Shown: positions 24,390-34,009 of the stretch, one piece after another
Layout of the letters: every line of letters begins with the position of its first letter
Numbering within the stretch: the stretch's first letter is position 1
NCBI RefSeq assembly: GCF_014750685.1
Contig: NZ_JAAXGE010000007.1
Coordinates: forward strand, 310,001 to 374,000
Origin: Bacteroides sp. GM023
Lineage (GTDB): Bacteria > Bacteroidota > Bacteroidia > Bacteroidales > Bacteroidaceae
DNA: 64,000 nt
Reading direction: 5' to 3'
Made by a program: the position numbers and the translations under genes
The notes under the pieces: generated by a model
What the model was told of the DNA's origin: nothing
The model's input: the letters and a program-made list of their open reading frames with translations, nothing else
Databases searched by the model: none

Positions 24390-27300
24390 ATGCGCAAACA
24401 TAGGCTACTTATATTTCGTCTATTTATTCTTCTGTTTCTCTTTTGGTTTGTATTCCCTCTCAAGTCACAGGAATACAAGTTCAAGGCATTGGGGGTTGAA
24501 GATGGATTATCCCAAATAACGGTCAGCGATATTTGTCAGGACGAGAAATCACGCATATGGATTGCTACTTTGGACGGTCTGAATTGCTATGACGGCAATC
24601 ACATCAAAGTTTTCAATCATTTCCATAATGACTCTATCAGCTACGGCAATCTGTATGTCACCCAAATGATAGAAGACGGTCAGGGAAGCCTTTTCCTGTT
24701 GACTTCTACCGGACTTTTCCAATTTGACCTTGAAACAGAAAAATATTATTTGCTTCCGGTTTCTTCTCCTTCTACTATAACGAAGGGAAAACAGGGGGTG
24801 TGGATTGCCGAAAAGGGAAAATTATTTTTATACGACAAGGACACCCGTCATCTGAAACAGATGTATAAAGACCTGAAACTGCCTGATACCGGGCCGACTA
24901 TGGTAGAGGGCGTGGAAGGAACTTTGTGGATTGCGTTGAAAGACGGTGGGGTAATGCGTGTGGATACTTGTGGAGGAACATCTTTGGACATTCCCGGAAT
25001 AAAAGTCATGAAATTGATTAAAGGTAATGACCGGAATATTTGGATAGGTTCCCAAGAACATGGGGTTTTCTGTTTTTCCCCACAGGGAGAGATGATACAC
25101 CACTATGAATATAATGACAAGAGTATTTATGCGGTCCGGGACGATATGGCAAGAGCTTTGTGTCAGGACTTGGAAGGCAATATATGGATAGGATATAGAA
25201 GCGGACTAAGTAAGATAGAAGTAGCTACCGGTAAAATTTTCCATTATCAGGCAGACCCGAACCGGGTAGGTGCCATGTCCAACCGTTCCGTAACCTCTCT
25301 TTATACGGATAAGCAGGGAACTGTTTGGGTGGGTACTTATTGGGGTGGAGTAAACTTCTTCTCCCCGGAATACCAGCATTTTGTCCATTTTCATGCTTCG
25401 GGTAAAGGATTGTCTTTTCCGGTTGTAGGTGCTATGGCAGAAGATAAAGCCGGAAATATATGGATATGTACGGAAGGTGGTGGACTGGATTTATATCAAC
25501 CGGAACAAGAGACATTCAAGCATTTTAATGCACATACGGGCTATCATTTCAGCACGGACTATTTAAAAGACATTGTCTTTGATGAGGCTAATAATTGTTT
25601 GTGGATTGCCGCCGACTTTACCAATAAGATAAATTGTTTTCATCTCGATACTTATCGGAATGACATATATGCTCTTGAGTTACCCGGAGAAGATAAGGTG
25701 GGCGAAGCTCTTTTTGCATTGGCTGATACTCCTCGGAAATTATATATTGGCACTACCTCGGCGGTTGTCAGCCTGGATAAACAGACTTTGAAACCTGAAA
25801 TACTAATCCATCAGAAAGAACTGTTTACACATAATTATAATACCTTGCTGCTTGATTCGAAAAACAGACTGTGGTTTGCTTCCGACGAGGGTTGTGTTGC
25901 CTATATAATTGATGAAAAACGGTTTGAAACATATAAGATAAACCTGAAAAAGAAAGTCAGGTCCCAAAAAGAACTTGTCAATGTTATCTATGAAGACAGG
26001 GCAGGGGATATTTGGGTAGGAACACATGGAAACGGACTTTTCTTGTTGGATAAGAAAGACGGTCTGTTTCACTTACATACACCTGAGAATGTGTTGTCGG
26101 GAGAAAATATCAGGGTGCTGGGCGAAACTCCTTCCGGCAATTTGCTGATTGGTACCGGTCATGGATTGTCGATGTTGGAAAAGAAAGAAGGGAAGATTAT
26201 TAACTTTAATTCCAATACAGGATTCCCGCTGACTCTTGTAAACCGGAAATCCCTGCATGTATCTCGCAATCATAATATTTATATGGGAGGAGCTACGGGA
26301 ATGGTTTCAATCCGTGAGAGCAGTTTGTATTATCCCCCGAAAATATACGATTTGGAATTGGCGCATCTATATGTCAACAACAAAGAAATAACGACCGGCG
26401 ATCCAACCGGTATCCTGAATAAATCCTTTGCATATACTGACCGGATTAAATTGAACTATTCACAGAATGTCTTTTCCATCGGCTTCTCCACGGACAACTT
26501 TCTGCATATAGGTGGCGGGGAAGTGGAATACCGACTGATTGGCTATAATGACGAATGGAGTGAGAACCGTTCGGGAAATGACATAACTTATACGAATATC
26601 TCTCCAGATAATTATGTTTTCGAAATCAGGCTGAAGAACTTTCCGGAAGTTATCAGGTCGCTGAAGATTACGATAACTCCGCCTTTCTATGCTACCTGGT
26701 GGGCATATACTATTTATGTATGTGTGATTCTGACTATTCTTTTCTTTGTTATCAGAGAATACAGAATACGTCTGTTCCTGAAAACCTCACTCGATTTCGA
26801 ACTTCGTGAGAAACAATACATTGAAGAGATGAACCAGTCCAAACTGCGTTTCTTTACTAATATCTCACATGAAATCCGAACCCCTATCACGCTTATCCTG
26901 GGACAAGTCGATTTACTATTGAACTCCGGGAAGTTGTCTACCTATGCTTATTCGAAATTGCTGAATATACATAAGAATGCAGGTAACCTGAAATCTTTGA
27001 TTACGGAACTACTCGATTTCAGAAAACAGGAACAGGGACTTCTGAAACTGAAAGTTTCCCAGTTCGACTTGTATTCCCTGCTCAAGGAACATTATGTGCT
27101 GTTCAAGGAATTGGCTGCCAACAGGAATATTTCATTTACTTTGCATGCCGACTGCGAGCAATGCCTGGTGTGGGGCGATCGCTTACAAATACAGAAAGTT
27201 GTTAATAATCTGCTGTCGAATGCTTTTAAATATACTTCAGACGGTGGAAGCATCGCCCTTGAACTGGCTGACGGAACGGATGAATGTATGTTTTCAGTCT

Positions 27301-28415
27301 CTGATAATGGCGCAGGCATATCTGAAGAAGACTATGTGAAGATATTCGAGCGATTCTATCAGGTCGAGAATATCGGGCAGTATGGCGGAACAGGCATCGG
27401 GCTTGCTCTTAGTCAAGGTATCGTAAAAGCCCATCAGGGAGATATTACAGTAGAAAGCCAGCTGGGAAAAGGCTCTAGCTTTAAAGTCACCTTAAAGAAA
27501 GGGGATGCTCATTTTGATTCTTCCGTTTCCCGGATTGAACCGGAACAGGATAAAGAATACATTTATTACTCGGAAGATAAAGAAGCGTTGATTAAAGAGG
27601 TTCAGTCGGCAAAGAATGAGAATGGAACTACTGACTGCAAGCTGTTGGTCATTGATGATAATGAAGAAATCAGAAACATTCTGGTAGATATATTCTCTCC
27701 GTTATACACCGTTGAAACAGCAAGTAATGGAGAAGAAGGCTATGAGAAAGTAAAAGTAATGCAACCCGATTTAGTAATCTCGGATATTATGATGCCCGGA
27801 ATGCCTGGAACGGAGTTGTGTGCCAAAATCAAGAATAATATAGAAACCTGCCATATCCCGGTCGTACTGCTGACTGCGCTTAGCGCTCCCGAACGTGAGC
27901 TTGAAGGGCTGCGAATCGGGGCGGACATCTATGTGGTGAAACCATTCAATATGCGCAGACTGGTTATGCAGTGCAATAACCTGATTAATACCCGCAGGAT
28001 TCTACAGAACAAATATGCCCGCCAGTTGGATAATAAGGCGGAAAAGATTGCTACGAATGAACTCGACCAAAAGTTTATCGAACAAGCTACCCAGGTAGTG
28101 GAAGATAATATGGAGAATCCCGAATTCAGCGTGGAAACTTTCTCACGAGAGATGGGAGTGGGGCGTACCGTTTTATTTCAAAAGATAAAAGGCATCACTG
28201 GCAGTACGCCAAATAATTTTATCATGAACCTGCGTCTGAAGAAAGCTGCGTATTTTCTGCTGAATGCTCCGGAGATGAATATCTCGGATATTGCTTACCG
28301 GCTGGGATTTGGAAATCCGCAATACTTCAATAAATGCTTTAAGGAACTTTTCAGTATTGCCCCCACACAGTATAGGAAATCGCAGAATCCCCTTTCACAG
28401 GACTCTGCAAAGTGA
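24390..28415 (+). CDS. Hybrid two-component system regulator of the adjacent PUL
   Basis: An HTCS of 1341 residues (1349 if started at 24366). A signal/anchor helix is followed by a periplasmic two-component-propeller region with many repeats (DEKSRIWIATLDGLNCYD, GNIWIGYRSGLSK, GTVWVGTYWGGVN), a Y_Y_Y domain (YRLIGYNDEWSE), a transmembrane helix, HisKA with HEIRTP (H827), HATPase (NNLLSNAFKYT, GGTGIGLAL), a receiver domain with phosphorylated D1132 in SDIMMPG, and an AraC-type HTH at the end. The single protein senses an oligosaccharide in the periplasm and turns on SusC/SusD and the enzymes that follow. The ligand is unknown. Confidence 0.93.
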   Translation: MRKHRLLIFRLFILLFLFWFVFPLKSQEYKFKALGVEDGLSQITVSDICQDEKSRIWIATLDGLNCYDGNHIKVFNHFHNDSISYGNLYVTQMIEDGQGSLFLLTSTGLFQFDLETEKYYLLPVSSPSTITKGKQGVWIAEKGKLFLYDKDTRHLKQMYKDLKLPDTGPTMVEGVEGTLWIALKDGGVMRVDTCGGTSLDIPGIKVMKLIKGNDRNIWIGSQEHGVFCFSPQGEMIHHYEYNDKSIYAVRDDMARALCQDLEGNIWIGYRSGLSKIEVATGKIFHYQADPNRVGAMSNRSVTSLYTDKQGTVWVGTYWGGVNFFSPEYQHFVHFHASGKGLSFPVVGAMAEDKAGNIWICTEGGGLDLYQPEQETFKHFNAHTGYHFSTDYLKDIVFDEANNCLWIAADFTNKINCFHLDTYRNDIYALELPGEDKVGEALFALADTPRKLYIGTTSAVVSLDKQTLKPEILIHQKELFTHNYNTLLLDSKNRLWFASDEGCVAYIIDEKRFETYKINLKKKVRSQKELVNVIYEDRAGDIWVGTHGNGLFLLDKKDGLFHLHTPENVLSGENIRVLGETPSGNLLIGTGHGLSMLEKKEGKIINFNSNTGFPLTLVNRKSLHVSRNHNIYMGGATGMVSIRESSLYYPPKIYDLELAHLYVNNKEITTGDPTGILNKSFAYTDRIKLNYSQNVFSIGFSTDNFLHIGGGEVEYRLIGYNDEWSENRSGNDITYTNISPDNYVFEIRLKNFPEVIRSLKITITPPFYATWWAYTIYVCVILTILFFVIREYRIRLFLKTSLDFELREKQYIEEMNQSKLRFFTNISHEIRTPITLILGQVDLLLNSGKLSTYAYSKLLNIHKNAGNLKSLITELLDFRKQEQGLLKLKVSQFDLYSLLKEHYVLFKELAANRNISFTLHADCEQCLVWGDRLQIQKVVNNLLSNAFKYTSDGGSIALELADGTDECMFSVSDNGAGISEEDYVKIFERFYQVENIGQYGGTGIGLALSQGIVKAHQGDITVESQLGKGSSFKVTLKKGDAHFDSSVSRIEPEQDKEYIYYSEDKEALIKEVQSAKNENGTTDCKLLVIDDNEEIRNILVDIFSPLYTVETASNGEEGYEKVKVMQPDLVISDIMMPGMPGTELCAKIKNNIETCHIPVVLLTALSAPERELEGLRIGADIYVVKPFNMRRLVMQCNNLINTRRILQNKYARQLDNKAEKIATNELDQKFIEQATQVVEDNMENPEFSVETFSREMGVGRTVLFQKIKGITGSTPNNFIMNLRLKKAAYFLLNAPEMNISDIAYRLGFGNPQYFNKCFKELFSIAPTQYRKSQNPLSQDSAK

Positions 28416-28490
28416 ATAAAAAATAGTCATCTGAATTTTTAGACCTGATAAAACGAACAATCCGATAGGGTGGATTATGCCCGAATGCCA

Positions 28491-28748
28491 TACTTTTGCG
28501 GTGTTGGACAATACCAACTTGTACTTGTGTTTTCTTTTATTTGGTGTGTACGCACACACGGATTTTAGCAAACCGGGTATTGTATAAACTTTATCTAATA
28601 TAATAATAATTGTATAGTATTATGAAGAACATGTACGTCTATGATAAGTATAAAATAATATCTTATTGAAAGAATCCATACATTTCTTATGATTAAATAA
28701 GTAGTGAGTTAAACCTTGATAATTAACCAATTTAATTTTATTCTAGTT
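28491..28748 (+). promoter_or_regulatory. susC promoter and ~240-base structured leader
   Basis: TACTTTTG at 28491-28498 is a strong -7 box with no TTTG -33, which fits activation by the HTCS. The leader before the ATG at 28749 is long and starts with a hairpin: ACAATACC (28508-28515) pairs with GGTATTGT (28576-28583), and inside it GTGTG-TACG-CACAC (28544-28557). The rest is very AT-rich. The gap 28416-28490 shows no convincing HTCS direct repeat by eye. Confidence 0.6.
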
Positions 28749-31700
28749 ATGAAAAATTTGCTGAATGGGGCAAAAGTGCGGTTGTTGCAGTCGTTTCTTT
28801 TGATTTCCTTGAGTCTCTTTTTCCTTGCCGGTCCGACTTATGCACAAGGTGGATTTGCAGTGAAAGGAGTGGTTGTGGATAAGACAGGATTTCCTTTACC
28901 CGGTGCCAATGTGATGGAGAAAGGAACATCTAATGGAGCTATAACAGATTTGGATGGAAATTTCTCTTTGAATGTTTCAAAGAAAGGAGTTACTCTGACT
29001 GTATCGTTCATGGGATACACTGCTAAGGATGTAGTGGTGAAAGATAAAACGACGAATATAACACTCGAAGAGAATTCCAAGTTGCTGGACGAAGTAGTGG
29101 TAGTCGGTTACGGTACGATGAAAAAGCGTGATGTGACGGGAGCTATTACCTCTATCTCAAGCGAGGCTATCGAGCAGAAGATGGCAACTAATGTGTTTGA
29201 AGCATTGCAGGGTACTACTGCCGGTGTGCAGGTAGTCTCCGGCTCAGGACAACCCGGTGAGTCTTCTTCTATCAAAATCCGTGGTACCTCTACTTTCTCT
29301 GCCGAAGGAGTCACTCCCCTTTATATCGTGGACGGTGTGCCTTTGGAAAGTATCGACGGTATCAACACCAATGATATTACTTCCATGGAGATTTTGAAAG
29401 ATGCCGCCTCAGCGGCAATCTACGGTTCCCGTTCTGCAAACGGTGTGATTATTATCACCACCAAGAGCGGACAGGAAGGTAAAGCACGTATTGACATAAA
29501 GTATAATCACTCATGGGGTACATTATCTCATAAAGTGCCGCAGGCGAATCGCAGAGAACGTCTTTTGTACGACCAATACCGTAAAGAGTATTTTGAAACG
29601 TATGGTGGCGGTAATCCGAATGAAAGTATCGACATCCTGGACGACCCTTTGAACTCGTTCTTCAATGTAGATAACGATTATTTGGATATGATTACGACCA
29701 CTGCACAAAAAGACCAGGTCGATGTCAGCGTTGGTGGTGGTACGAAGAAACTGAAATACTTCATCAATACCGGTTATTATAACGAAAAAGGTATTATCTC
29801 GAATACCGGTTTCCAAAGATTGAACACCCGTATCAACTCGGATTATTCACCGACAGACTGGATGAATATGGGTAGCCGTATCTCTCTGACATATTCCAAG
29901 AAAAAAGGATTGAACGAAGGAACATTGTTGAGTGCCGTGCTAACCCGCCGTCCTTATTTCAATACATACTACCCGGACGGTTCTTTGGTCGGAGTTTTCA
30001 ACGGACAGAAGAACCCGATTGCGCAGATTAATTATACGACAGACTTTACCGATTCTTATAAAGCCAACTTCTTCCAGTTCTTTGAAATCAAGTTTAACAA
30101 GTATCTGAAGTTCCGGGCAAATATCAATGCCAACTTCTATCTCGATAAACGTAAGAAATTGGAACCGAGTCTAATCACCGACGAATGGCAGAAACAGAAT
30201 AAGGGATATTCTTATAATTACCTGAACTGGAACTGGATGAACGAGGACTTCATCACTTATGCCCGCAAAATAAAAGGTCACAACTTTAGTGCGATGGTCG
30301 GTGTCAGTGCCCAGCAATGGCGTTATGAAAACGAAACTTTTGTGGGAATAAATTCTTCTACGGACTTTATCTATACCATGAATGCATTTGCCGCAAACTT
30401 GGACTTATCGGCTACGGGCTCAACATTGAGCAATCACTCTATGGCTTCCGTCTTTGCCCGCGTGACTTACGATTATCTGGGGAAATACCTGTTCACAGCC
30501 AATATGCGTCGTGACGGTTCGTCCCGTTTCGCCAAAGAAAACAAATGGGGTAACTTCCCTTCAGTATCCGTAGGATGGCGTTTTTCTGATGAGAACTTTA
30601 TGAAATTCTCTAAAAAGTTCCTTGAAGATGGTAAGATTCGTGTAAGTTACGGTATCACAGGTAATGAAGCTATCGGAAACTATGACTATATCTATTCTTA
30701 TTCTCCCAGCTCTATTTATGATGGAATTGGTGGCGTGATTCCTACCCGCATCGGTAAAGACAACCTGAAATGGGAAGAGACTAAACAATTCAACCTTGGT
30801 TTGGACTTGAACTTTTGGAATAGCCGCCTGACGATTACTGCCGATTATTACGATAAATACACCGACGGTTTGCTTGCCAACTACCAGTTGCCGAAAGAAT
30901 CGGGATTCTCTTACATGAAAACCAATGTGGGTGAGATGAGTAACCGTGGTTTCGAAATTGCCGTCACCGGTGATATTATCCGTACGAAAGACTGGAAATG
31001 GAATGCCTCATTCAACATCTCCAGGAACGTCAACCGTATCGAGAAACTGTCTGAAGGCAAAGCCTATATGGAAGGTGATATCTGGTGGATGCAGGAAGGT
31101 GGCCGCGTCGGTGATTTCTACGGATTCAAGAGTGCCGGTGTGTTTGCTTACGATGAATCGAATGCCTTCACAGAAAAGTGGGAGCAACTGACTCCGGTCT
31201 TCGAGAATGGCGTATTCCAATATAAATATTTGTTGGATGGAAAAGAATATGCTGGTAATATTCGTCAGAAAACATTGCCGAACGGCAAACCGTTCCGTGG
31301 TGGAGACTACAACTGGGAAGAGCCGGAAACTACTCGTGACGGTGTGATTGATGATAATGACCGTATGGTGATTGGCAATGCTATGCCTGACGTGACCGGT
31401 GGTCTGAATACAACACTGACCTGGAAGAACTTGAGCCTGTACTTAGGATTCTATTATTCACTGGGTGGAAAGATTTATAATTCGGCGGAACATAACCGTA
31501 ATATGTTCAAATATACCGGAACGACTCCTTCACCGGAAGTAATCCACAACATGTGGCTGCATCCGGGCGACCAGGCCATCTATCCCCGTCCGTACAATGA
31601 CGATTTCAACAATGCCCGTATGGGTAACTCGTTCTACCTGGAAGATGCTTCCTTCATCCGTTTGCAGAACGTACGCATAGCTTATGACCTTCCTGGAAAC

Positions 31701-31886
31701 TGGATAAAGAAGCTGATGCTGAAGAATGTGAATGTCTACGCTTTTGTTAACAACGCTTTGACATGGACTAACTATTCTGGATTCGACCCTGAATTCTCTA
31801 CAAGCAATCCTCTTCAGGTAGGTAAAGACTCTTACCGCTACCCGAGAAAGAGAGAATATGGTATTGGTTTTTCTGCTAACTTTTAA
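28749..31886 (+). CDS. SusC-family TonB-dependent glycan importer
   Basis: A 1045-residue outer-membrane transporter. I start at the ATG at 28749, because MKNLLNGAKVRLLQSFLLISLSL is a signal peptide ending at TYAQ; the ORF itself opens 11 codons earlier. Order: carboxypeptidase-like regulatory domain (GVVVDKTGFPLPGANVMEKG), TonB box-like DEVVVVGYGTMKKRDVTGAI, plug with VDGVPLESI and ASAAIYGSRSANGVIIITTK, then the 22-strand barrel ending in GIGFSANF. It partners with the SusD-like lipoprotein 13 bases downstream to import oligosaccharides. The substrate cannot be read from the sequence. Confidence 0.95.
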   Translation: MKNLLNGAKVRLLQSFLLISLSLFFLAGPTYAQGGFAVKGVVVDKTGFPLPGANVMEKGTSNGAITDLDGNFSLNVSKKGVTLTVSFMGYTAKDVVVKDKTTNITLEENSKLLDEVVVVGYGTMKKRDVTGAITSISSEAIEQKMATNVFEALQGTTAGVQVVSGSGQPGESSSIKIRGTSTFSAEGVTPLYIVDGVPLESIDGINTNDITSMEILKDAASAAIYGSRSANGVIIITTKSGQEGKARIDIKYNHSWGTLSHKVPQANRRERLLYDQYRKEYFETYGGGNPNESIDILDDPLNSFFNVDNDYLDMITTTAQKDQVDVSVGGGTKKLKYFINTGYYNEKGIISNTGFQRLNTRINSDYSPTDWMNMGSRISLTYSKKKGLNEGTLLSAVLTRRPYFNTYYPDGSLVGVFNGQKNPIAQINYTTDFTDSYKANFFQFFEIKFNKYLKFRANINANFYLDKRKKLEPSLITDEWQKQNKGYSYNYLNWNWMNEDFITYARKIKGHNFSAMVGVSAQQWRYENETFVGINSSTDFIYTMNAFAANLDLSATGSTLSNHSMASVFARVTYDYLGKYLFTANMRRDGSSRFAKENKWGNFPSVSVGWRFSDENFMKFSKKFLEDGKIRVSYGITGNEAIGNYDYIYSYSPSSIYDGIGGVIPTRIGKDNLKWEETKQFNLGLDLNFWNSRLTITADYYDKYTDGLLANYQLPKESGFSYMKTNVGEMSNRGFEIAVTGDIIRTKDWKWNASFNISRNVNRIEKLSEGKAYMEGDIWWMQEGGRVGDFYGFKSAGVFAYDESNAFTEKWEQLTPVFENGVFQYKYLLDGKEYAGNIRQKTLPNGKPFRGGDYNWEEPETTRDGVIDDNDRMVIGNAMPDVTGGLNTTLTWKNLSLYLGFYYSLGGKIYNSAEHNRNMFKYTGTTPSPEVIHNMWLHPGDQAIYPRPYNDDFNNARMGNSFYLEDASFIRLQNVRIAYDLPGNWIKKLMLKNVNVYAFVNNALTWTNYSGFDPEFSTSNPLQVGKDSYRYPRKREYGIGFSANF

Positions 31887-31899
31887 TTGAGAATATAGT

Positions 31900-33360
31900 A
31901 TGAATAAGATAAAATATTTTGTTGGAGCTGTATGCCTGGCTCTATCATTGAATAGCTGCTCGGATTTTCTGAACGAAGAACCGGTAAGTGAAATCCCGGC
32001 AGGCGATATGTGGCAAACTGCCCGTGACGCCAAGGCAGGAGTGAATGAAATCTACGGATTGCTGCGTTCTACTTTGCGTGAAAACTATTTCTATTGGGGA
32101 GAATTCCGTTCGGACAACGTAGCCCCCGGTGCTCCGGTAATGGCAGACCAGGCACGTGTTATCAACAACCTGATGTCTACAGACGAGAAATGTGCGAAAT
32201 GGACTACCCTCTATCAAATGATTAATCAGACAAACCTGGCTATCAGGTATATTCCTAATATCAGCATGCCGGATGTTGCCGACCGTAACGATTATCTCGG
32301 ACAAGCATATGCTTTGCGTGCTTTGGCCTATTTCTATGCTATCCGTGTTTGGGGTGATGTACCTTTGTTTACCGAACCGACAGAGAAATACTCTGATGCT
32401 ATCTACAAAGAACGTACTGATAAGAATTACATTTTAGACAATGTCATTCTTCCCGACCTGAAGAAAGCGGAAAGCTTGATTAACCGTAATAAGAACTTTG
32501 AGCGTAAACGTATTTCTATCTGTGGCGTATGGGCTATAATGGCAGATGCTTACATGTGGGTTAAACAATATAATCTGGCAGATCAAACCATTGATAAAAT
32601 GGCTGATATAAAATCCTCTAAAGGTCGTTTTGTCGATTTTGAGCCATCCATTCAAACCTGGCATACCATGTTTACGGAAGAACTGAATAATAAACCATCG
32701 GACGATACCCCCGAAAATGATGAATACTCTACAAAAGAGTTTATTTTCCTCATTCACTTTAATATGGATGAAGTGGGTGTAAACGGATATAGTTATATGT
32801 ATCAGTGGTTCTCCGGTTCGGGCAACCGTGCAGCCGTTTTATCAGATCAATTGATGAATATTTTCAATGAACCGGATATGCAGGGTGATTTGCGTAAAGC
32901 ATACACAGTGAAGGATTATCAGAATGGAAACGAATTGCGTAAATACATGGCTGGCGATATCAGTAATTCATTGAACAAGACTTGTGAAGTTGCTTACCCG
33001 GTTTATCGCTATACGGATATGTTGTTACTGCAGGCAGAAGCCCGTGCCCGTTTAGGTAAATGGGAAGAAGCCCTGGATTTGGTGAAAAAAGTGCGCGACC
33101 GCGCAGGCTTGGCTACTCCTACAGCACTTAGTTTTGCATCGGAAGATGAGGTCATTAATTACATTCTACGTGAACGTCAGGTTGAGTTGGTTGGTGAAGG
33201 CCGTCGCTGGTTCGACCTGGTACGTACAGGAAAATGGAAAGAAGTGATGGAGTCTGTCAACGGTATGAGTCAGGATGGCAATGAACTATTCCCGATTCAC
33301 TACTCACACATATTGGAGAATCCGAAAATAACTCAGAATACATATTATGGTAATAACTAA
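31900..33360 (+). CDS. SusD/RagB-family surface glycan-binding lipoprotein
   Basis: A 486-residue SusD-like lipoprotein with lipobox LNSC (C20). Family features are SDFLNEEP after the cysteine, the TPR-type core with RALAYFYAIRVWGDVPL (near residue 145), and the C-terminal signature YRYTDMLLLQAEARARLG followed by VRDRAGL and ERQVELVGEGRRWFDLVRTG. It forms the lid of the SusC transporter encoded just upstream. The next gene starts 13 bases after its stop. Confidence 0.95.
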   Translation: MNKIKYFVGAVCLALSLNSCSDFLNEEPVSEIPAGDMWQTARDAKAGVNEIYGLLRSTLRENYFYWGEFRSDNVAPGAPVMADQARVINNLMSTDEKCAKWTTLYQMINQTNLAIRYIPNISMPDVADRNDYLGQAYALRALAYFYAIRVWGDVPLFTEPTEKYSDAIYKERTDKNYILDNVILPDLKKAESLINRNKNFERKRISICGVWAIMADAYMWVKQYNLADQTIDKMADIKSSKGRFVDFEPSIQTWHTMFTEELNNKPSDDTPENDEYSTKEFIFLIHFNMDEVGVNGYSYMYQWFSGSGNRAAVLSDQLMNIFNEPDMQGDLRKAYTVKDYQNGNELRKYMAGDISNSLNKTCEVAYPVYRYTDMLLLQAEARARLGKWEEALDLVKKVRDRAGLATPTALSFASEDEVINYILRERQVELVGEGRRWFDLVRTGKWKEVMESVNGMSQDGNELFPIHYSHILENPKITQNTYYGNN

Positions 33361-33373
33361 AAAGCTTGAAACG

Positions 33374-33982
33374 ATGAAAAAGACAATATATAAAACGCTT
33401 TTCTTTTGTCTGGGTATGATAGCACTGGCCGGGTGCGATTTGGACTTGCAGAAGAATTATGATTATGAAGCATCGGTTGACGATCCTCATGTGAATGTGA
33501 CTGCCTGGGAGTATTTTCAGGATCATCAGAATGTTTTCTCTGAATTTACGGCGGCAATAGAATATACCGGTCTGAAGGATTACTATACTCAGACTGAAAA
33601 CAAATATACTTATCTGGCTCTGAATAATACGGCTATGCAGTCCTATCGTGAGAATGTTTTTCCGGGTGTGGCTTCCATTACTGACTGCGATAAAGCAACA
33701 GTGAAAGATATGCTTTTGTATCATATTGTGGATGGTGAATATAGCTCGTATGGACAATTACAAGTAGAAGCCATGTTTGTATTGACAATGCTTCCCGGTG
33801 AAAAAGGCTTGATGACCATGTCCGTTTGGAAGAATCCATGGCAAGCTGCCGTAGGAAAGATTTTGGTGAATGAAACAGGCAGCAATGGTAAATCGCCTCA
33901 ACGCAATGCTAAGACTAGCAATATCTTGCCGACAAATGGAGTAATCCACATATTCGAGAAATATTGTTATTATCAGAAATAA
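33374..33982 (+). CDS. Fasciclin-like lipoprotein of the PUL
   Basis: A 202-residue lipoprotein. The ATG at 33374 gives the signal MKKTIYKTLFFCLGMIALAGC (C21); the longer ORF from 33347 overlaps susD. The mature part reads like a short FAS1/fasciclin domain: FSEFTAAIEYTGLKDYY, YTYLALNNTAMQSY, DCDKATVKDMLLYHIVDG, and NILPTNGVIHIFEKY near the end. FAS1 domains usually mediate adhesion or ligand binding. Its place directly after SusD suggests a surface-binding role with the transporter. The FAS1 call comes from the pattern of the H-box-like LLYHIVDG and the ending NGVIHIF. Confidence 0.68.
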   Translation: MKKTIYKTLFFCLGMIALAGCDLDLQKNYDYEASVDDPHVNVTAWEYFQDHQNVFSEFTAAIEYTGLKDYYTQTENKYTYLALNNTAMQSYRENVFPGVASITDCDKATVKDMLLYHIVDGEYSSYGQLQVEAMFVLTMLPGEKGLMTMSVWKNPWQAAVGKILVNETGSNGKSPQRNAKTSNILPTNGVIHIFEKYCYYQK

Positions 33983-34009
33983 TCAGTATTAAATAAAAAT
34001 GAGTTTATT

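Noticed and set aside
28416..28490. Direct-repeat operator for the first HTCS
   Set aside because: I looked for repeats 21 bases apart upstream of the susC promoter; the best pairs (TGAAT at 19, TAG at 16 bases) are too weak to call.
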